Shown: positions 17,679 through 26,015 of the stretch, piece after piece | How positions within the stretch are numbered: position 1 is the first letter of the stretch | Layout of the letters: each line of letters starts with the position of its first letter | DNA from: Flavobacterium sp. Root186 | GTDB lineage: Bacteria > Bacteroidota > Bacteroidia > Flavobacteriales > Flavobacteriaceae | Direction of reading: 5' to 3' | DNA: 64,000 bases | Assembly: GCF_001428525.1 (NCBI RefSeq) | Contig: NZ_LMHW01000013.1 | Location: 467,132 to 531,131, forward strand | Made by a program: the position numbers and the translations under genes | The notes under the pieces: generated by a model | What the model was told of the DNA's origin: nothing | Databases searched by the model: none | What the model saw: only the letters and a program-made list of their open reading frames with translations

Positions 17679-18602
17679 TTATTTATTTTTTTTTTGTTTT
17701 AATTTTCTGATAGAAGCGTTCAATTCGAACCCTAAAAGCAGAATCATACAGTTTATCCAAATATAAAACATTAGAATTAATAATGTTCCAATAGAACCAT
17801 AAAGTTCGTTATATTTTGAAAATTTTATAACCCAAATCCCAAAAAAGAACGAAGATATAACAATTAGTATCGTTGTAAAAACAGAACCGATGCTTATAAA
17901 AGGCACTTTATTGTACTGTTTTGTACCATAACGCAATAATATTGAAGATGTTATCAAAATCATCAAAACAACGAATAAATATCGTCCTAAAATAATCAGC
18001 GGAATACGATCACTCAATACATCCTGGAGGATTGTTTTTTGAATAAAAACCTCAAAAACCACAATTGTCGCCACTGTTACAAACAATATAATTGTCATTA
18101 CAAGTGAAATTGCCAATGCTACAAGATACTGACTAAAAAACCCGCGTTTGTCAAATACATGCTTAGACGATTCAAAACCGCTTAGAATTCCGTTAATACC
18201 ATTGGCCATCAAAAAAATAGAAAGCAAAAACCCTGAAGATAATAAGCCCGAATGACTATTGTTTAAAATATCGCTGATAATTTTACTAATGGCATCATAG
18301 GTATTTGGAGGAACGCCTTGCTGCACAAATTGAAGAAAATCATTTTGAAAATTATCTATAGGAATAAACGGAATTAAGTTTAAAATAAATAAGGCAAAAG
18401 GAAATAAAGCCATAAAAAAGCTAAAAGAAACCGCACTTGCATGATACGAAAAAGCACCTTCAAGAATTCCTAAAGTGTACATTTCGAGTAAATCATACAA
18501 AGAAAATCCCTCTAACCAAGGGAGTTTTATTCTTTTAAAAAGTCGGGCCACATTGCGTATTACGGGCAATTTCTCAATCCGATCTTCTATCTCTTTTGAC
18601 AT
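17679..18602 (-). CDS. YihY/virulence factor BrkB family inner-membrane protein
   Basis: A 307-residue polytopic membrane protein. After a basic cytoplasmic N-terminus it has about six hydrophobic segments (roughly 55-80, 110-160, 160-190, 200-225, 235-260 and 270-295). The family signature GAFSYHASAVSFSFFMALFP with the following FILNLIPFIP is intact. YihY proteins were once called RNase BN, but that activity belongs to another gene; their transport function is unsettled. The DUF2147 gene follows after one base. Confidence 0.92.
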   Translation of the reverse strand: MSKEIEDRIEKLPVIRNVARLFKRIKLPWLEGFSLYDLLEMYTLGILEGAFSYHASAVSFSFFMALFPFALFILNLIPFIPIDNFQNDFLQFVQQGVPPNTYDAISKIISDILNNSHSGLLSSGFLLSIFLMANGINGILSGFESSKHVFDKRGFFSQYLVALAISLVMTIILFVTVATIVVFEVFIQKTILQDVLSDRIPLIILGRYLFVVLMILITSSILLRYGTKQYNKVPFISIGSVFTTILIVISSFFFGIWVIKFSKYNELYGSIGTLLILMFYIWINCMILLLGFELNASIRKLKQKKNK

Positions 18603-18603
18603 A

Positions 18604-18680
18604 TATTTTGGTTTTAGATTTTAGAGTTCAGATTTTAGATTACAAACTCATAATTCATAACTTACAACTTCTAACTCAAT
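18604..18680. repeat. Short degenerate TTTTAGATT and AACTTACAACTTCTAA repeats
   Basis: The gap between nadC and the YihY gene carries repeated TTTTAGATT, then CATAATTCATAACTTACAACTTCTAACT blocks broken by single-base changes. Similar TTTTAGATTTTAGATTTT text follows tpiA at 33126-33145. No gene or promoter is visible. Confidence 0.4.
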
Positions 18681-19537
18681 TAAAAAGCTTTTAAACTCAA
18701 ATCCATGTTATAAACAGAATGCGTTAAAGCACCTGATGAAATATAATTTACTCCGCATAAAGCATATTCACGAACTGTTTTTTCGCTAATATTCCCCGAA
18801 GATTCTGTCTGGCATTTTGTACCAATCAAATTTACTGCCGTTTTTGTATCTTCATAATTAAAGTTATCAATCAGGATTCTGTGAACGCCGTCACTCAACA
18901 AAATTTCTCTAATTTCATCTAAATTGCGAGCCTCTACAATGATTTTCAAATCCAGATTATTCTCTTTTAGATATTCTTTAGTTTTTGAAATAGCGCGTGT
19001 AATCCCGCCCGCAAAATCAATATGATTGTCTTTTAGCATAATCATATCATAAAGCGCAAAACGGTGATTTTCGCCTCCGCCTATTTTTACAGCCCATTTT
19101 TCAGCAACTCTAAAATTTGGCGTTGTTTTGCGTGTATCTAATATTTTAGCGTTTGTTCCTTCTAAAAGTTTCATTAAATGGCTTGTTTTTGTCGCAATGG
19201 CAGACATACGCTGCATGGTATTCAAAACCACTCTTTCGGCCTTTAAAATAGACTGAGAACTTCCTGAAACTTCAAAGACAACTTCGCCGTATTCTACATG
19301 CGTTCCGTCTTCAATAAAAATTTTTACTTTTAGTTTTGGATCAACATGTTCAAATATCATTTTGGCAGCTTCAACACCGGCAATTATTCCCTGATCTTTT
19401 ACCAATAATTTTGCCTGACCATGTGCAGTATCCGGAATACAGGCAAGTGAACTGTAATCGCCCGGACCAACATCTTCTCTAATGGCATTACTTATCAAAA
19501 GTTGCAATTCTGCTTGAAATTGAGCTTCGCTTATCAT
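18680..19537 (-). CDS. nadC: Nicotinate-nucleotide pyrophosphorylase (carboxylating)
   Basis: A 285-residue cytoplasmic enzyme that joins quinolinate and PRPP to make nicotinate mononucleotide, CO2 and pyrophosphate in de novo NAD synthesis. Conserved blocks include REDVGPGDYSS near the N-terminus, VVLNTMQRMSAIATKT, LDTRKTTPNFRVAEKWAVKIGGGENHRFALYDMIMLKDNH, and the C-terminal VNYISSGALTHS. The Arg, His and Lys residues that bind the phosphates and quinolinate lie in these blocks. Length is normal. nadA and nadB are not in the window. Confidence 0.96.
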   Translation of the reverse strand: MISEAQFQAELQLLISNAIREDVGPGDYSSLACIPDTAHGQAKLLVKDQGIIAGVEAAKMIFEHVDPKLKVKIFIEDGTHVEYGEVVFEVSGSSQSILKAERVVLNTMQRMSAIATKTSHLMKLLEGTNAKILDTRKTTPNFRVAEKWAVKIGGGENHRFALYDMIMLKDNHIDFAGGITRAISKTKEYLKENNLDLKIIVEARNLDEIREILLSDGVHRILIDNFNYEDTKTAVNLIGTKCQTESSGNISEKTVREYALCGVNYISSGALTHSVYNMDLSLKAF

Positions 19538-19631
19538 TTTTCTATTTTTATAATATGCTAAATTAGAACTTATTTTATGGATTTAAAAGTTTCCTTTCTG
19601 CTAAAAGTTTCTTATTAACTATTTTTTATGA

Positions 19632-19693
19632 GCCACAGATTATTAAGATTAAAATGATTTCAAAAAATCTGTGCTAATCTTTTAATCTGTGGC
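19632..19693. repeat. Intergenic inverted repeat, GCCACAGATTA type
   Basis: GCCACAGATTA (19632-19642) is inverted as TAATCTGTGGC (19683-19693). The loop contains further partial copies (AAATCTGTGCTAATCTTTT). It lies in the divergent gap between nadC and the AlkC-like gene. Confidence 0.7.
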
Positions 19694-19798
19694 ATAAATC
19701 TTTATCAAGAATATCTAAAGTCCATGTCTTTTCAATCAACATCCCCCTCAACAATTCAAAAACATTAAATATCTTTGAGGTTCAATCAAGCAAAATTT

Positions 19799-20899
19799 AT
19801 GGGATTAATTAAAGATATTTATTCGCTTTCTTTTTACGAAAAATTTAGTCAGGCTGTTGCCGAAGTGCATCCGGAATTCAACAAACAAAAATTTATTGAG
19901 GCAATTTACGAAGGAGATTTTGCTCAAAAAGAATGGAAAGAAAGAATGAAACATACCACAGTTGTGTTTCACCAATTTATGCCTCAAAATTTTCCTGAAG
20001 CCGTTTCTCTAATTGATAAAATCATTGAAAATCTAAAGAAAAATAATTTTACAGATGGCAATCTGGCTTTCATATTCTTTGCCGATTATATCGAGATTTA
20101 CGGTTTAGACGACTTTAAAACTTCGGCGAATGCCTTTGTTTCTATAACGCAGTTTATAAGCTGCGAATTTGCTGTTCGTCCTTTCATTTTAAAATATAAA
20201 GAGCAAATGATTGACGAGATGACAAAATGGTCTTTGCATGAAAATCATCACGTTAGAAGATTAGCCAGCGAAGGTTCCCGCCCGAGATTACCGTGGGCAA
20301 TGGCAATTCCGTTTTTGAAAAAAGATCCCTCTTCTATCCTTCCAATTTTAGAAAATCTAAAAAACGACCCTTCTGAATATGTCCGCAGAAGTGTTGCTAA
20401 TAATTTAAATGATATTGCAAAAGATAATCCGCAGATTGTATTAGAAATCGCCAATAAATGGAAAGGACACAGCAAAGAAACCGATGGAATTATAAAACAC
20501 GGCTGCAGAACTTTATTGAAACAAGGTCATCCGGAAATTTTAGGTCATTATGGTTTAGAAAGCACCAATATTGAACTTTCTTCATTTGAAATTAAAACGC
20601 CTGTTGTAAAAATTGGTGATTATTTACAATTTCAGTTTCACTTAAATAATAAAAACGAAGAACCAAAAATAATTCGTTTAGAATATGCAGTTCATTACAA
20701 AAAAGCAAAAGGGCATTTGGCAAAAAAAGTCTTTAAAATCAGTGAAAAGATTTATCAGCCTAATCAATTAACCAAAATTGAAAGAAATCAATCTTTTAAA
20801 TTGATTACAACGAGAGTTTTTCATACGGGAGCACATCAATTGTCAATTATCATTAATGGAACTGAAAGTGAAGTTTTAGATTTTGAATTGATCGATTAG
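19799..20899 (+). CDS. DNA alkylation repair protein, AlkC-like with C-terminal Ig-like domain
   Basis: A 366-residue HEAT-repeat DNA glycosylase-like protein for removing alkylated bases. Helical repeats fill about 1-250. The RRLASEGSRPRLPWA block and the following DPSEYVRRSVANNLNDIAKDNP repeat are typical of AlkC/AlkD glycosylases. The last 100 residues are beta-rich and resemble the Ig-like domain that marks AlkC. The frame is open from a TTG at 19775, but that codon lies inside a -7 promoter element (TATCTTTG, 19770-19777), so the ATG at 19799 is the start. It is flanked on both sides by intergenic inverted repeats and appears monocistronic. Confidence 0.85.
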   Translation: MGLIKDIYSLSFYEKFSQAVAEVHPEFNKQKFIEAIYEGDFAQKEWKERMKHTTVVFHQFMPQNFPEAVSLIDKIIENLKKNNFTDGNLAFIFFADYIEIYGLDDFKTSANAFVSITQFISCEFAVRPFILKYKEQMIDEMTKWSLHENHHVRRLASEGSRPRLPWAMAIPFLKKDPSSILPILENLKNDPSEYVRRSVANNLNDIAKDNPQIVLEIANKWKGHSKETDGIIKHGCRTLLKQGHPEILGHYGLESTNIELSSFEIKTPVVKIGDYLQFQFHLNNKNEEPKIIRLEYAVHYKKAKGHLAKKVFKISEKIYQPNQLTKIERNQSFKLITTRVFHTGAHQLSIIINGTESEVLDFELID

Positions 20900-20906
20900 A
20901 TTTTAA

Positions 20907-20964
20907 AACACGAATTTCACAAATTAGCACAAATTAATTCGTGTTAATCTGTGAAATTCGTGTT
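20907..20964. repeat. Near-perfect 58-base intergenic palindrome, AACACGAATTTCACA type
   Basis: AACACGAATTTCACA (20907-20921) pairs perfectly with TGTGAAATTCGTGTT (20950-20964). The inner part (ATTAGCAC versus GTGTTAAT) continues the pairing with few mismatches. It sits 8 bases after the AlkC-like stop and is followed by T-rich sequence, so it may also end transcription. Related CGTGTAATTCGTGG text is present at 24800-24823. Confidence 0.85.
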
Positions 20965-21080
20965 CAATTTTTATTCCTTACATTTATAATTCAAAAAAAA
21001 CAAAAACAAGTTTTCTTAATCTAAATTAAGTTACAGACAAGCACGACTGCTGTAATTTTGTTTTCAAATCAAATATAACC

Positions 21081-21962
21081 ATGTCAAATATCAGTTTAAT
21101 TATCGAAGAACGTGCTGCCAATATTGGCAACTTTATGGTAGGCCGTTTATTGCCTTTCCGTGAAAAAAGGGCTGTTGGACCATTTGTATTTATCGATCAT
21201 ATGGGGCCTGCACATTTAAGTGATCATGAAAATATGGATGTCCCGCCGCATCCGCATATCGGACTTTCAACTTTAACTTTTTTGTTTGAAGGGAGCATCA
21301 TGCACCGCGATAGTTTAGGAACAGAATTAGAAATAAAACCAGGCGCCGTAAACTGGATGACAGCCGGAAAAGGAATTGTACATTCTGAAAGAACGCCCGA
21401 ATATTTAAGACATTCAGACAAAATGCTTCACGGATTGCAGATTTGGGTCGCACTTCCTAAAGAATTAGAGCAGATGGATCCGAATTTTGCTCATGTCGAA
21501 GCAGATGATATTCCAGCTTGGGAAGAAGACGGCGTTTCATACAAATTAATTGCCGGTGAAGCTTTTGGTAAAAAATCTCCAGTTCCTGTTTACAGTCCGC
21601 TTTATTTTATTGAAATCAAAAGTACCGAAGCTAAAAAAATCAATATTGGAAAGGATTTATTCGGCGAAAGCGGCTTGTATATTTTAGAAGGAAGTATTAA
21701 AAGCGGAGAACACGTTTACGATCCGAAACAAATTTTAATTACAACCGACAGTACGCTTTGTGAGTTTGAAATTGCCGAAAATTCTACGGTTTATATCTTT
21801 GGAGGGCAACCGTTTCCTGAAGAACATTTTATCTTTTGGAATTTCGTTTCTTCGGATAAAAACCTTATCGAAAAAGCAAAAAAAGACTGGACAAATCAAA
21901 CTTTCCCAAAAGTTCCGGGCGAAACAGAATTTGTTCCATTACCAGAACCAAGAATCAAATAA
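21081..21962 (+). CDS. Pirin family protein (cupin)
   Basis: A 293-residue bicupin. The N-terminal cupin has the complete metal site: H57 and H59 in PPHPHIGLSTLTF, and H101 and E103 in GKGIVHSERTP. FIDHMGP and LQIWVALP are pirin hallmarks. The C-terminal cupin (about 170-285) lacks the metal histidines, as usual. Bacterial pirins include quercetin dioxygenases and redox-responsive regulators, so the substrate is open. TAATTTTG at 21053-21060 is a likely -7 element. It is the first gene of a tight operon with an OsmC protein (2 bases away) and a GNAT protein, which suggests a role in oxidative or electrophile stress. Confidence 0.93.
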   Translation: MSNISLIIEERAANIGNFMVGRLLPFREKRAVGPFVFIDHMGPAHLSDHENMDVPPHPHIGLSTLTFLFEGSIMHRDSLGTELEIKPGAVNWMTAGKGIVHSERTPEYLRHSDKMLHGLQIWVALPKELEQMDPNFAHVEADDIPAWEEDGVSYKLIAGEAFGKKSPVPVYSPLYFIEIKSTEAKKINIGKDLFGESGLYILEGSIKSGEHVYDPKQILITTDSTLCEFEIAENSTVYIFGGQPFPEEHFIFWNFVSSDKNLIEKAKKDWTNQTFPKVPGETEFVPLPEPRIK

Positions 21963-21964
21963 AT

Positions 21965-22360
21965 ATGGATACTATAGCAGCACAAATTGATACACGTTTG
22001 TATCGAACGGAAATAAAATCGGCCAGCGGAAACATTCTAATTTCTGACGAACCACAGGAATTAGGCGGAAAAAATTTAGGATTAAATCCGACTGAACTTT
22101 TGGCAGCATCATTGGCTTCCTGCACCGTAATTACTTTGCGAATGTATATCAATCGTAAACAATGGGACGTTTCAGAAATTAATGTCAAAATTGATTTTGA
22201 AAGAGATTCTGAGCGAAGTGTATCAGTATTCACAAGAAAAATCGAAGTAATTGGCGAAGTCGACGATACACAAAGACAACGATTAGAAACTATTGCTAAC
22301 AGCTGCCCAATTCACAAAACACTTACACACTCAATAGAAATCAAAACCACATTAATATAA
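21965..22360 (+). CDS. OsmC family peroxiredoxin-like protein
   Basis: A 131-residue cytoplasmic protein that likely reduces organic hydroperoxides. The two family cysteines are present: C53 in ASLASCTVITLRMY and C114 in ANSCPIHKTL. GLNPTELLAASLASC is the usual OsmC active-site helix. It starts 2 bases after the pirin gene and ends 2 bases before the GNAT gene, so translational coupling is likely. It is on the short side for the family, like the YhfA/OsmC-like group. Confidence 0.93.
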   Translation: MDTIAAQIDTRLYRTEIKSASGNILISDEPQELGGKNLGLNPTELLAASLASCTVITLRMYINRKQWDVSEINVKIDFERDSERSVSVFTRKIEVIGEVDDTQRQRLETIANSCPIHKTLTHSIEIKTTLI

Positions 22361-22362
22361 TC

Positions 22363-22647
22363 ATGGAAATTCAACAAATTAACGATACAAGAAGAGGATA
22401 TTTTGAAGCTGTAGAAGATGGTAAAGAAGCCGGAAAAATGACTTACACATGGGCTGGAGACAGCAAATTTATAATCGACCATACCGAAGTAAGTCCAGAC
22501 TTTAACGGAAAAGGTGTCGGCAAAAAATTAGTGATGGCTGCTGTAGAATATGCAAGAGCTAATAATCTAAAAATTATTCCGCTTTGTCCTTTTGCAAAAA
22601 GCGTTTTTGATAAGGTTGAGGAAATTCGTGATGTGCTTTTTTCATAA
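22363..22647 (+). CDS. Small GNAT-like N-acetyltransferase (YjdJ type)
   Basis: A 94-residue single-domain protein of the short GNAT group. The acetyl-CoA loop is GKGVGKKLV (about 46-54), preceded by the IIDHTEVSPDFNGKG strand and followed by VEYARANNLKIIPLCPFAKSVF with a conserved Cys. The substrate is unknown. It closes the pirin-OsmC-GNAT operon; the short spacings (2 bases each) imply joint expression. Confidence 0.9.
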   Translation: MEIQQINDTRRGYFEAVEDGKEAGKMTYTWAGDSKFIIDHTEVSPDFNGKGVGKKLVMAAVEYARANNLKIIPLCPFAKSVFDKVEEIRDVLFS

Positions 22648-22680
22648 GGTTCTAAGTTTCTGAGCTAAGCTGCTAAGTTT
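22648..22680. repeat. GCTAAG-type short repeats
   Basis: Text of the form TCTAAG, GAGCTAAG, GCTGCTAAG follows the GNAT gene. The same GCTAAG style recurs at 60369-60402 between pta and ackA. No gene is visible. Confidence 0.45.
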
Positions 22681-22686
22681 TTTTTT

Positions 22687-22803
22687 TACCGCAAAGCACA
22701 CAAAGAATTACGCAAAGTTCGCAAGGTTTTTTTAGGTAAGGCTTTGCGAACTTTGCGCTTGTATTAAGTCTGGCAGATAAAAACCTTGCGTTCTTTGCGG
22801 TTA
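22687..22803. repeat. Intergenic inverted repeat, CGCAAAGTTCGCAAGG type
   Basis: CGCAAAGTTCGCAA (22711-22724) is inverted as TTGCGAACTTTGCG (22744-22757). The outer arms ACCGCAAAG (22688-22696) and CTTTGCGGT (22793-22801) also pair, with GCAAGGTTTTT and AAAAACCTTGC between them. The element folds on itself over about 115 bases and lies between the GNAT gene and the adenosine deaminase gene. Confidence 0.8.
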
Positions 22804-22878
22804 AATCCCACATCGAAAAATTGAATTTTAAAATCTCCGCAGAAACTTGTATATTTGCATGTAATTTAAACTTAGAGT

Positions 22879-24294
22879 ATGACAAGGATAATTACGCTTT
22901 TCTGTATTTTTATAGCACAAATCGGCTTTTCTCAAACAGCTGAAAGTTATTTAGAAAAAATCAGAAATAATGAAGCTCTCTTAACAGCTTTCTTTCAACA
23001 AATGCCAAAAGGAGGCGATTTACACCACCATTTTTCAGGATCAGTTTATGCAGAACCGCTTTTAGAAAGAGCTATTGCAGAAGATTTTTATTTGAATTTA
23101 GAAACGATGGAAGTTTCGAAAACCAAACCTGCAAAAGGAAACTGGCAGACTTTCTCTTCTCTTCGAAACGAAGGAAAACTGGCGCAATACGAGCAGCAAA
23201 TAATGCAAACCTGGTCGGTTAAAGATTATAACGGTTCTGTCCCTTCTGACGATCAGTTTTTTGACTCTTTTCAAAAATTTGAAACAACTATTCAAGGGCA
23301 TTATGGAGAAGGAATGCTCGAATTAAAAAAACGTGCCATTGCAGAAAATGTTTCTTATATCGAAACACAATTATCAACGATACGCTGCAATATGAATGTT
23401 TCAGATTTAGCTGATTTCAATACAAAGCTTCGTCAGACCGCAAATCAAAAAGACGAAAAAGCGGTTACAAAACTTTTAGATGAATTGTATAAATCGATTC
23501 AGAAAAAAGACGCAAAAAAATATGCTGATGATTTCAACAATAATTTCATAGCAAAACTTCACAAAGACTTGAAAATGGATGATGAACGTTTTACAATGCG
23601 TTATCAAAACTTTGTGCTGCGTTTTATGGAGCCTGTAGATTTATTCAAAAACCTGATTATCGCTTTTATTTCTTCAAGTGAAAGTAAACTTACTGCAGGT
23701 GTAAACATCGTTTCTCCAGAGCATGGCGAAAATTCCATGAAAGATTATTGGTTACATATGGAAATGTTCAAATACTGCCATTCTAAATTTCCAGATGTAA
23801 AATATACGCTTCATGCGGGCGAATTGACTTTAGGTTTAGTGCAGCCGGAAGATTTAACTTGGCATATTAATGATGCTATTTATATTGCCGGTGCAAATAG
23901 AATTGGTCACGGAGTTGATATCGCTTACGAAGCAAACTCTTATGATTTATTGAAATATATGTCTAAAAACAATATTCCAATTGAGATCAATTTAGTGAGC
24001 AATGAATTCATTTTAAAAGTAAAAGAAAACAGACATCCGTTTACACTTTACAAAGAATTTAATGTACCAATTGTAATTAGTACAGACGATGCAGGAATTT
24101 TAAGAAGCAATATGACAGAACAATATGTTTTATTGGCAAAAAGATATCCTGATGTTAATTACGAAACAATAAAGAAATACGTTTACAACAGCATCAATTA
24201 TAGTTTTATTCAGGATGAATCGGTTAAAAAACAATTGATTAAAGATCTTGATAATCGATTTAAAGCTTTTGAAGCGAAATTTTCTAAAAACTAA
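22879..24294 (+). CDS. Exported adenosine deaminase family protein
   Basis: A 471-residue TIM-barrel metal-dependent deaminase with a signal peptide (MTRIITLFCIFIAQIGFSQ), so it acts in the periplasm or outside. The motifs are complete: H49-x-H51 in DLHHHFSGS, the YTLHAGE block, NRIGHGVDI and the metal Asp in STDDAGI. The length and signal peptide fit secreted ADGF-like enzymes better than cytosolic Add. The likely role is purine-nucleoside salvage from the medium. TATATTTG at 22850-22857 is a plausible -7 element. No partner gene is in tight linkage. Confidence 0.88.
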   Translation: MTRIITLFCIFIAQIGFSQTAESYLEKIRNNEALLTAFFQQMPKGGDLHHHFSGSVYAEPLLERAIAEDFYLNLETMEVSKTKPAKGNWQTFSSLRNEGKLAQYEQQIMQTWSVKDYNGSVPSDDQFFDSFQKFETTIQGHYGEGMLELKKRAIAENVSYIETQLSTIRCNMNVSDLADFNTKLRQTANQKDEKAVTKLLDELYKSIQKKDAKKYADDFNNNFIAKLHKDLKMDDERFTMRYQNFVLRFMEPVDLFKNLIIAFISSSESKLTAGVNIVSPEHGENSMKDYWLHMEMFKYCHSKFPDVKYTLHAGELTLGLVQPEDLTWHINDAIYIAGANRIGHGVDIAYEANSYDLLKYMSKNNIPIEINLVSNEFILKVKENRHPFTLYKEFNVPIVISTDDAGILRSNMTEQYVLLAKRYPDVNYETIKKYVYNSINYSFIQDESVKKQLIKDLDNRFKAFEAKFSKN

Positions 24295-24307
24295 AGTTGT
24301 TCTATCT

Positions 24308-24427
24308 TTGCGAAATTGCACGCAGATTTTAAACAGATTTAAGCTGATGAACGCAGATTTTTTATTTTAAAATATCAAAAATAAATCTGCTTAAATCTGC
24401 TCCCGATAACTATCGGGACTGCGTGAA
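24308..24427. repeat. Intergenic inverted repeat, CACGCAG type with TCCCGATA hairpin
   Basis: CACGCAG (24319-24325) pairs with CTGCGTG (24419-24425). Inside, GCAGATTTAA-like blocks are inverted. A compact hairpin TCCCGATA-AC-TATCGGGA lies at 24401-24418. A -7-like TATCTTTG (24303-24310) just before it would place the element in the 5' leader of the next gene. Confidence 0.75.
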
Positions 24428-24442
24428 AAAATATTTATAACT

Positions 24443-24745
24443 ATGATTCTAGAAGCCGTATTTCTTTTTGTAAAACCAGAATTAGCATCTCAATTTGAAG
24501 CTGATTTTGCAAAAGCAAGCCAATATATTTCGTCAATTGAAGGTTATTTAGGACATCGTTTAGAGAAATGTTTAGAAGTTGAAAATAAATATCTTTTATT
24601 AGTCGATTGGAATACACTTGAAGATCACACAATAGGCTTTAGAACTTCTGAAGCTTATCTGGAATGGAAAAAGATTCTGCATCATTATTACGAACCGTTT
24701 CCTGTTGTAGAACATTTCGAAACCGTTTTTGAGAATAAAAAATAG
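24443..24745 (+). CDS. Antibiotic biosynthesis monooxygenase (ABM) domain protein
   Basis: A 100-residue dimeric ferredoxin-like fold protein. The features are LFVKPELASQFEADF, then SSIEGYLGHRLEKCLEVENKYLLLVDW and AYLEWKKILHHYYEPFPVVEHFE, the usual order of an ABM domain. Such proteins include quinone and heme-type monooxygenases, and many have unknown substrates. It is flanked by intergenic repeats on both sides, so it appears to be a single-gene unit. Confidence 0.88.
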   Translation: MILEAVFLFVKPELASQFEADFAKASQYISSIEGYLGHRLEKCLEVENKYLLLVDWNTLEDHTIGFRTSEAYLEWKKILHHYYEPFPVVEHFETVFENKK

Positions 24746-24746
24746 A

Positions 24747-24832
24747 GCCCGCAGATTTTACAGATTCAACGGATTTACACTGAAATAATTTTAAAAAATT
24801 CGTGACAATTCGTGTAATTCGTGGCAAAAAAA
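24747..24832. repeat. Mixed intergenic repeat (GCAGATTTTACAGATT and ATTCGTG)
   Basis: GCAGATTTTACAGATT-like text is followed by three spaced copies of ATTCGTG (24797-24823 region), matching the element types at 24311 and 20907. The last copy supplies a GTG in frame with rlmH, which explains why that frame appears longer than the gene. Confidence 0.55.
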
Positions 24833-24841
24833 CTTTACCCA

Positions 24842-25315
24842 ATGAATATCAAACTTATCGCCATTGGCAAAACAGATAACAAATCTCTTCAGACTTTGAT
24901 TGACGATTATACCAAACGTTTATCATTTTACATCAAATTTGATTTGGAGATTATTCCCGATATCAAAAACGTAAAAAACTTATCTGAAAGCCAGCAAAAG
25001 GAAAAAGAAGGCGAATTGATTTTGTCAAAACTTTCGTCAACAGATCAACTGATTTTATTGGATGAAAACGGAAAAAACTTCTCAAGTGTTGATTTTTCTG
25101 AAGAATTGCAAAAGAAAATGAATTCCGGAATCAAAACTTTGGTTTTCGTAATTGGCGGCCCTTATGGATTCTCTGATACCGTTTACAGCAAAGCGCAGGG
25201 AAAAGTTTCGCTTTCGCTGATGACGTTTTCGCATCAAATGGTTCGTTTATTTTTTATCGAACAATTGTATCGCGGATTTACGATTTTAAGGAATGAACCT
25301 TATCATCATCAATAG
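24842..25315 (+). CDS. rlmH: 23S rRNA (pseudouridine1915-N3)-methyltransferase
   Basis: A 157-residue SPOUT methyltransferase that modifies pseudouridine 1915 in helix 69 of 23S rRNA. The SAM-binding knot is visible as FVIGGPYGFS and LSLMTFSHQMVRLFFIEQLYR, ending in YHHQ. The ATG at 24842 gives the standard length; the in-frame GTG at 24821 lies in an intergenic repeat and is rejected. It is convergent with the lipoprotein gene downstream. Confidence 0.97.
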   Translation: MNIKLIAIGKTDNKSLQTLIDDYTKRLSFYIKFDLEIIPDIKNVKNLSESQQKEKEGELILSKLSSTDQLILLDENGKNFSSVDFSEELQKKMNSGIKTLVFVIGGPYGFSDTVYSKAQGKVSLSLMTFSHQMVRLFFIEQLYRGFTILRNEPYHHQ

Positions 25316-25356
25316 AGTTTTGTTTCTTTTGTTTCGGGTTTTAATTGTTTCAAGTT

Positions 25357-25989
25357 TTAGTTAATGAATTCTACTGGAAGTTTATCTAGATTGTAAGTTA
25401 CATTTTTTTGCAGCAGAATTTTATATTGTATGTATTCTTCATAACTCATGTTCTTATCGAAGAAAAACACCAAATCTGGCACTCTTTCAAATTTTATAGT
25501 ATAGAAACGTTGTAGTATTTCTGAAATTTTTATTTCCTTATTTGCCATGAAAACCTGTTTTTTTCCTTTTCTAAAGTAAACAACAAGATTTTCTTTACTT
25601 GGTTTTTCCGTTTTATAATACACTTTTGTAAAAGGCACAAAAGCTAAATTCTTTCCAATTGAATCTGCATAAGAATAATAATTTTCGGCATTTTCATTTT
25701 TATGTGCGCTGTCATCTCTCTTTTTTTTCTGTAATTTCATTACTTCCGGAATTACTACTTTTAGAGGCAGACGTTTGTCGATATTGAAAATCCAGTTGGT
25801 TGAAATTATCGCGCTTTTACGGTTTACATCTGCAATTGTATCTTTTCCTTCGGTTTCAAAAAAGATATAAATTGGCGAAAGATCTTGTACGTCTTTTACA
25901 ATTGTTATGTTTGATTTGGGAAGTAAAACATCTTGTTTTTTTCCGCAGGAGAAAAGTAGAAGAGCAATAATTAGTGTATAGTATTTCAT
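25357..25989 (-). CDS. Hypothetical lipoprotein
   Basis: A 210-residue protein with a lipoprotein signal peptide (MKYYTLIIALLLFSCGKK, lipobox LFSC). The rest is a mixed alpha/beta sequence with a Lys-rich helix (about 85-100). I do not recognise a family. It lies 26 bases after the SUKH protein gene and after folP on the same strand, so it may be the third gene of that unit. Confidence 0.75.
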   Translation of the reverse strand: MKYYTLIIALLLFSCGKKQDVLLPKSNITIVKDVQDLSPIYIFFETEGKDTIADVNRKSAIISTNWIFNIDKRLPLKVVIPEVMKLQKKKRDDSAHKNENAENYYSYADSIGKNLAFVPFTKVYYKTEKPSKENLVVYFRKGKKQVFMANKEIKISEILQRFYTIKFERVPDLVFFFDKNMSYEEYIQYKILLQKNVTYNLDKLPVEFIN

Positions 25990-26015
25990 ATTATATTAAA
26001 TCTGATAAATTGAAT

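Noticed and set aside
21760..21990. 76-codon frame over the end of the pirin gene
   Set aside because: A shadow of the pirin and OsmC genes in another frame, ending in Lys/Asn-rich text.
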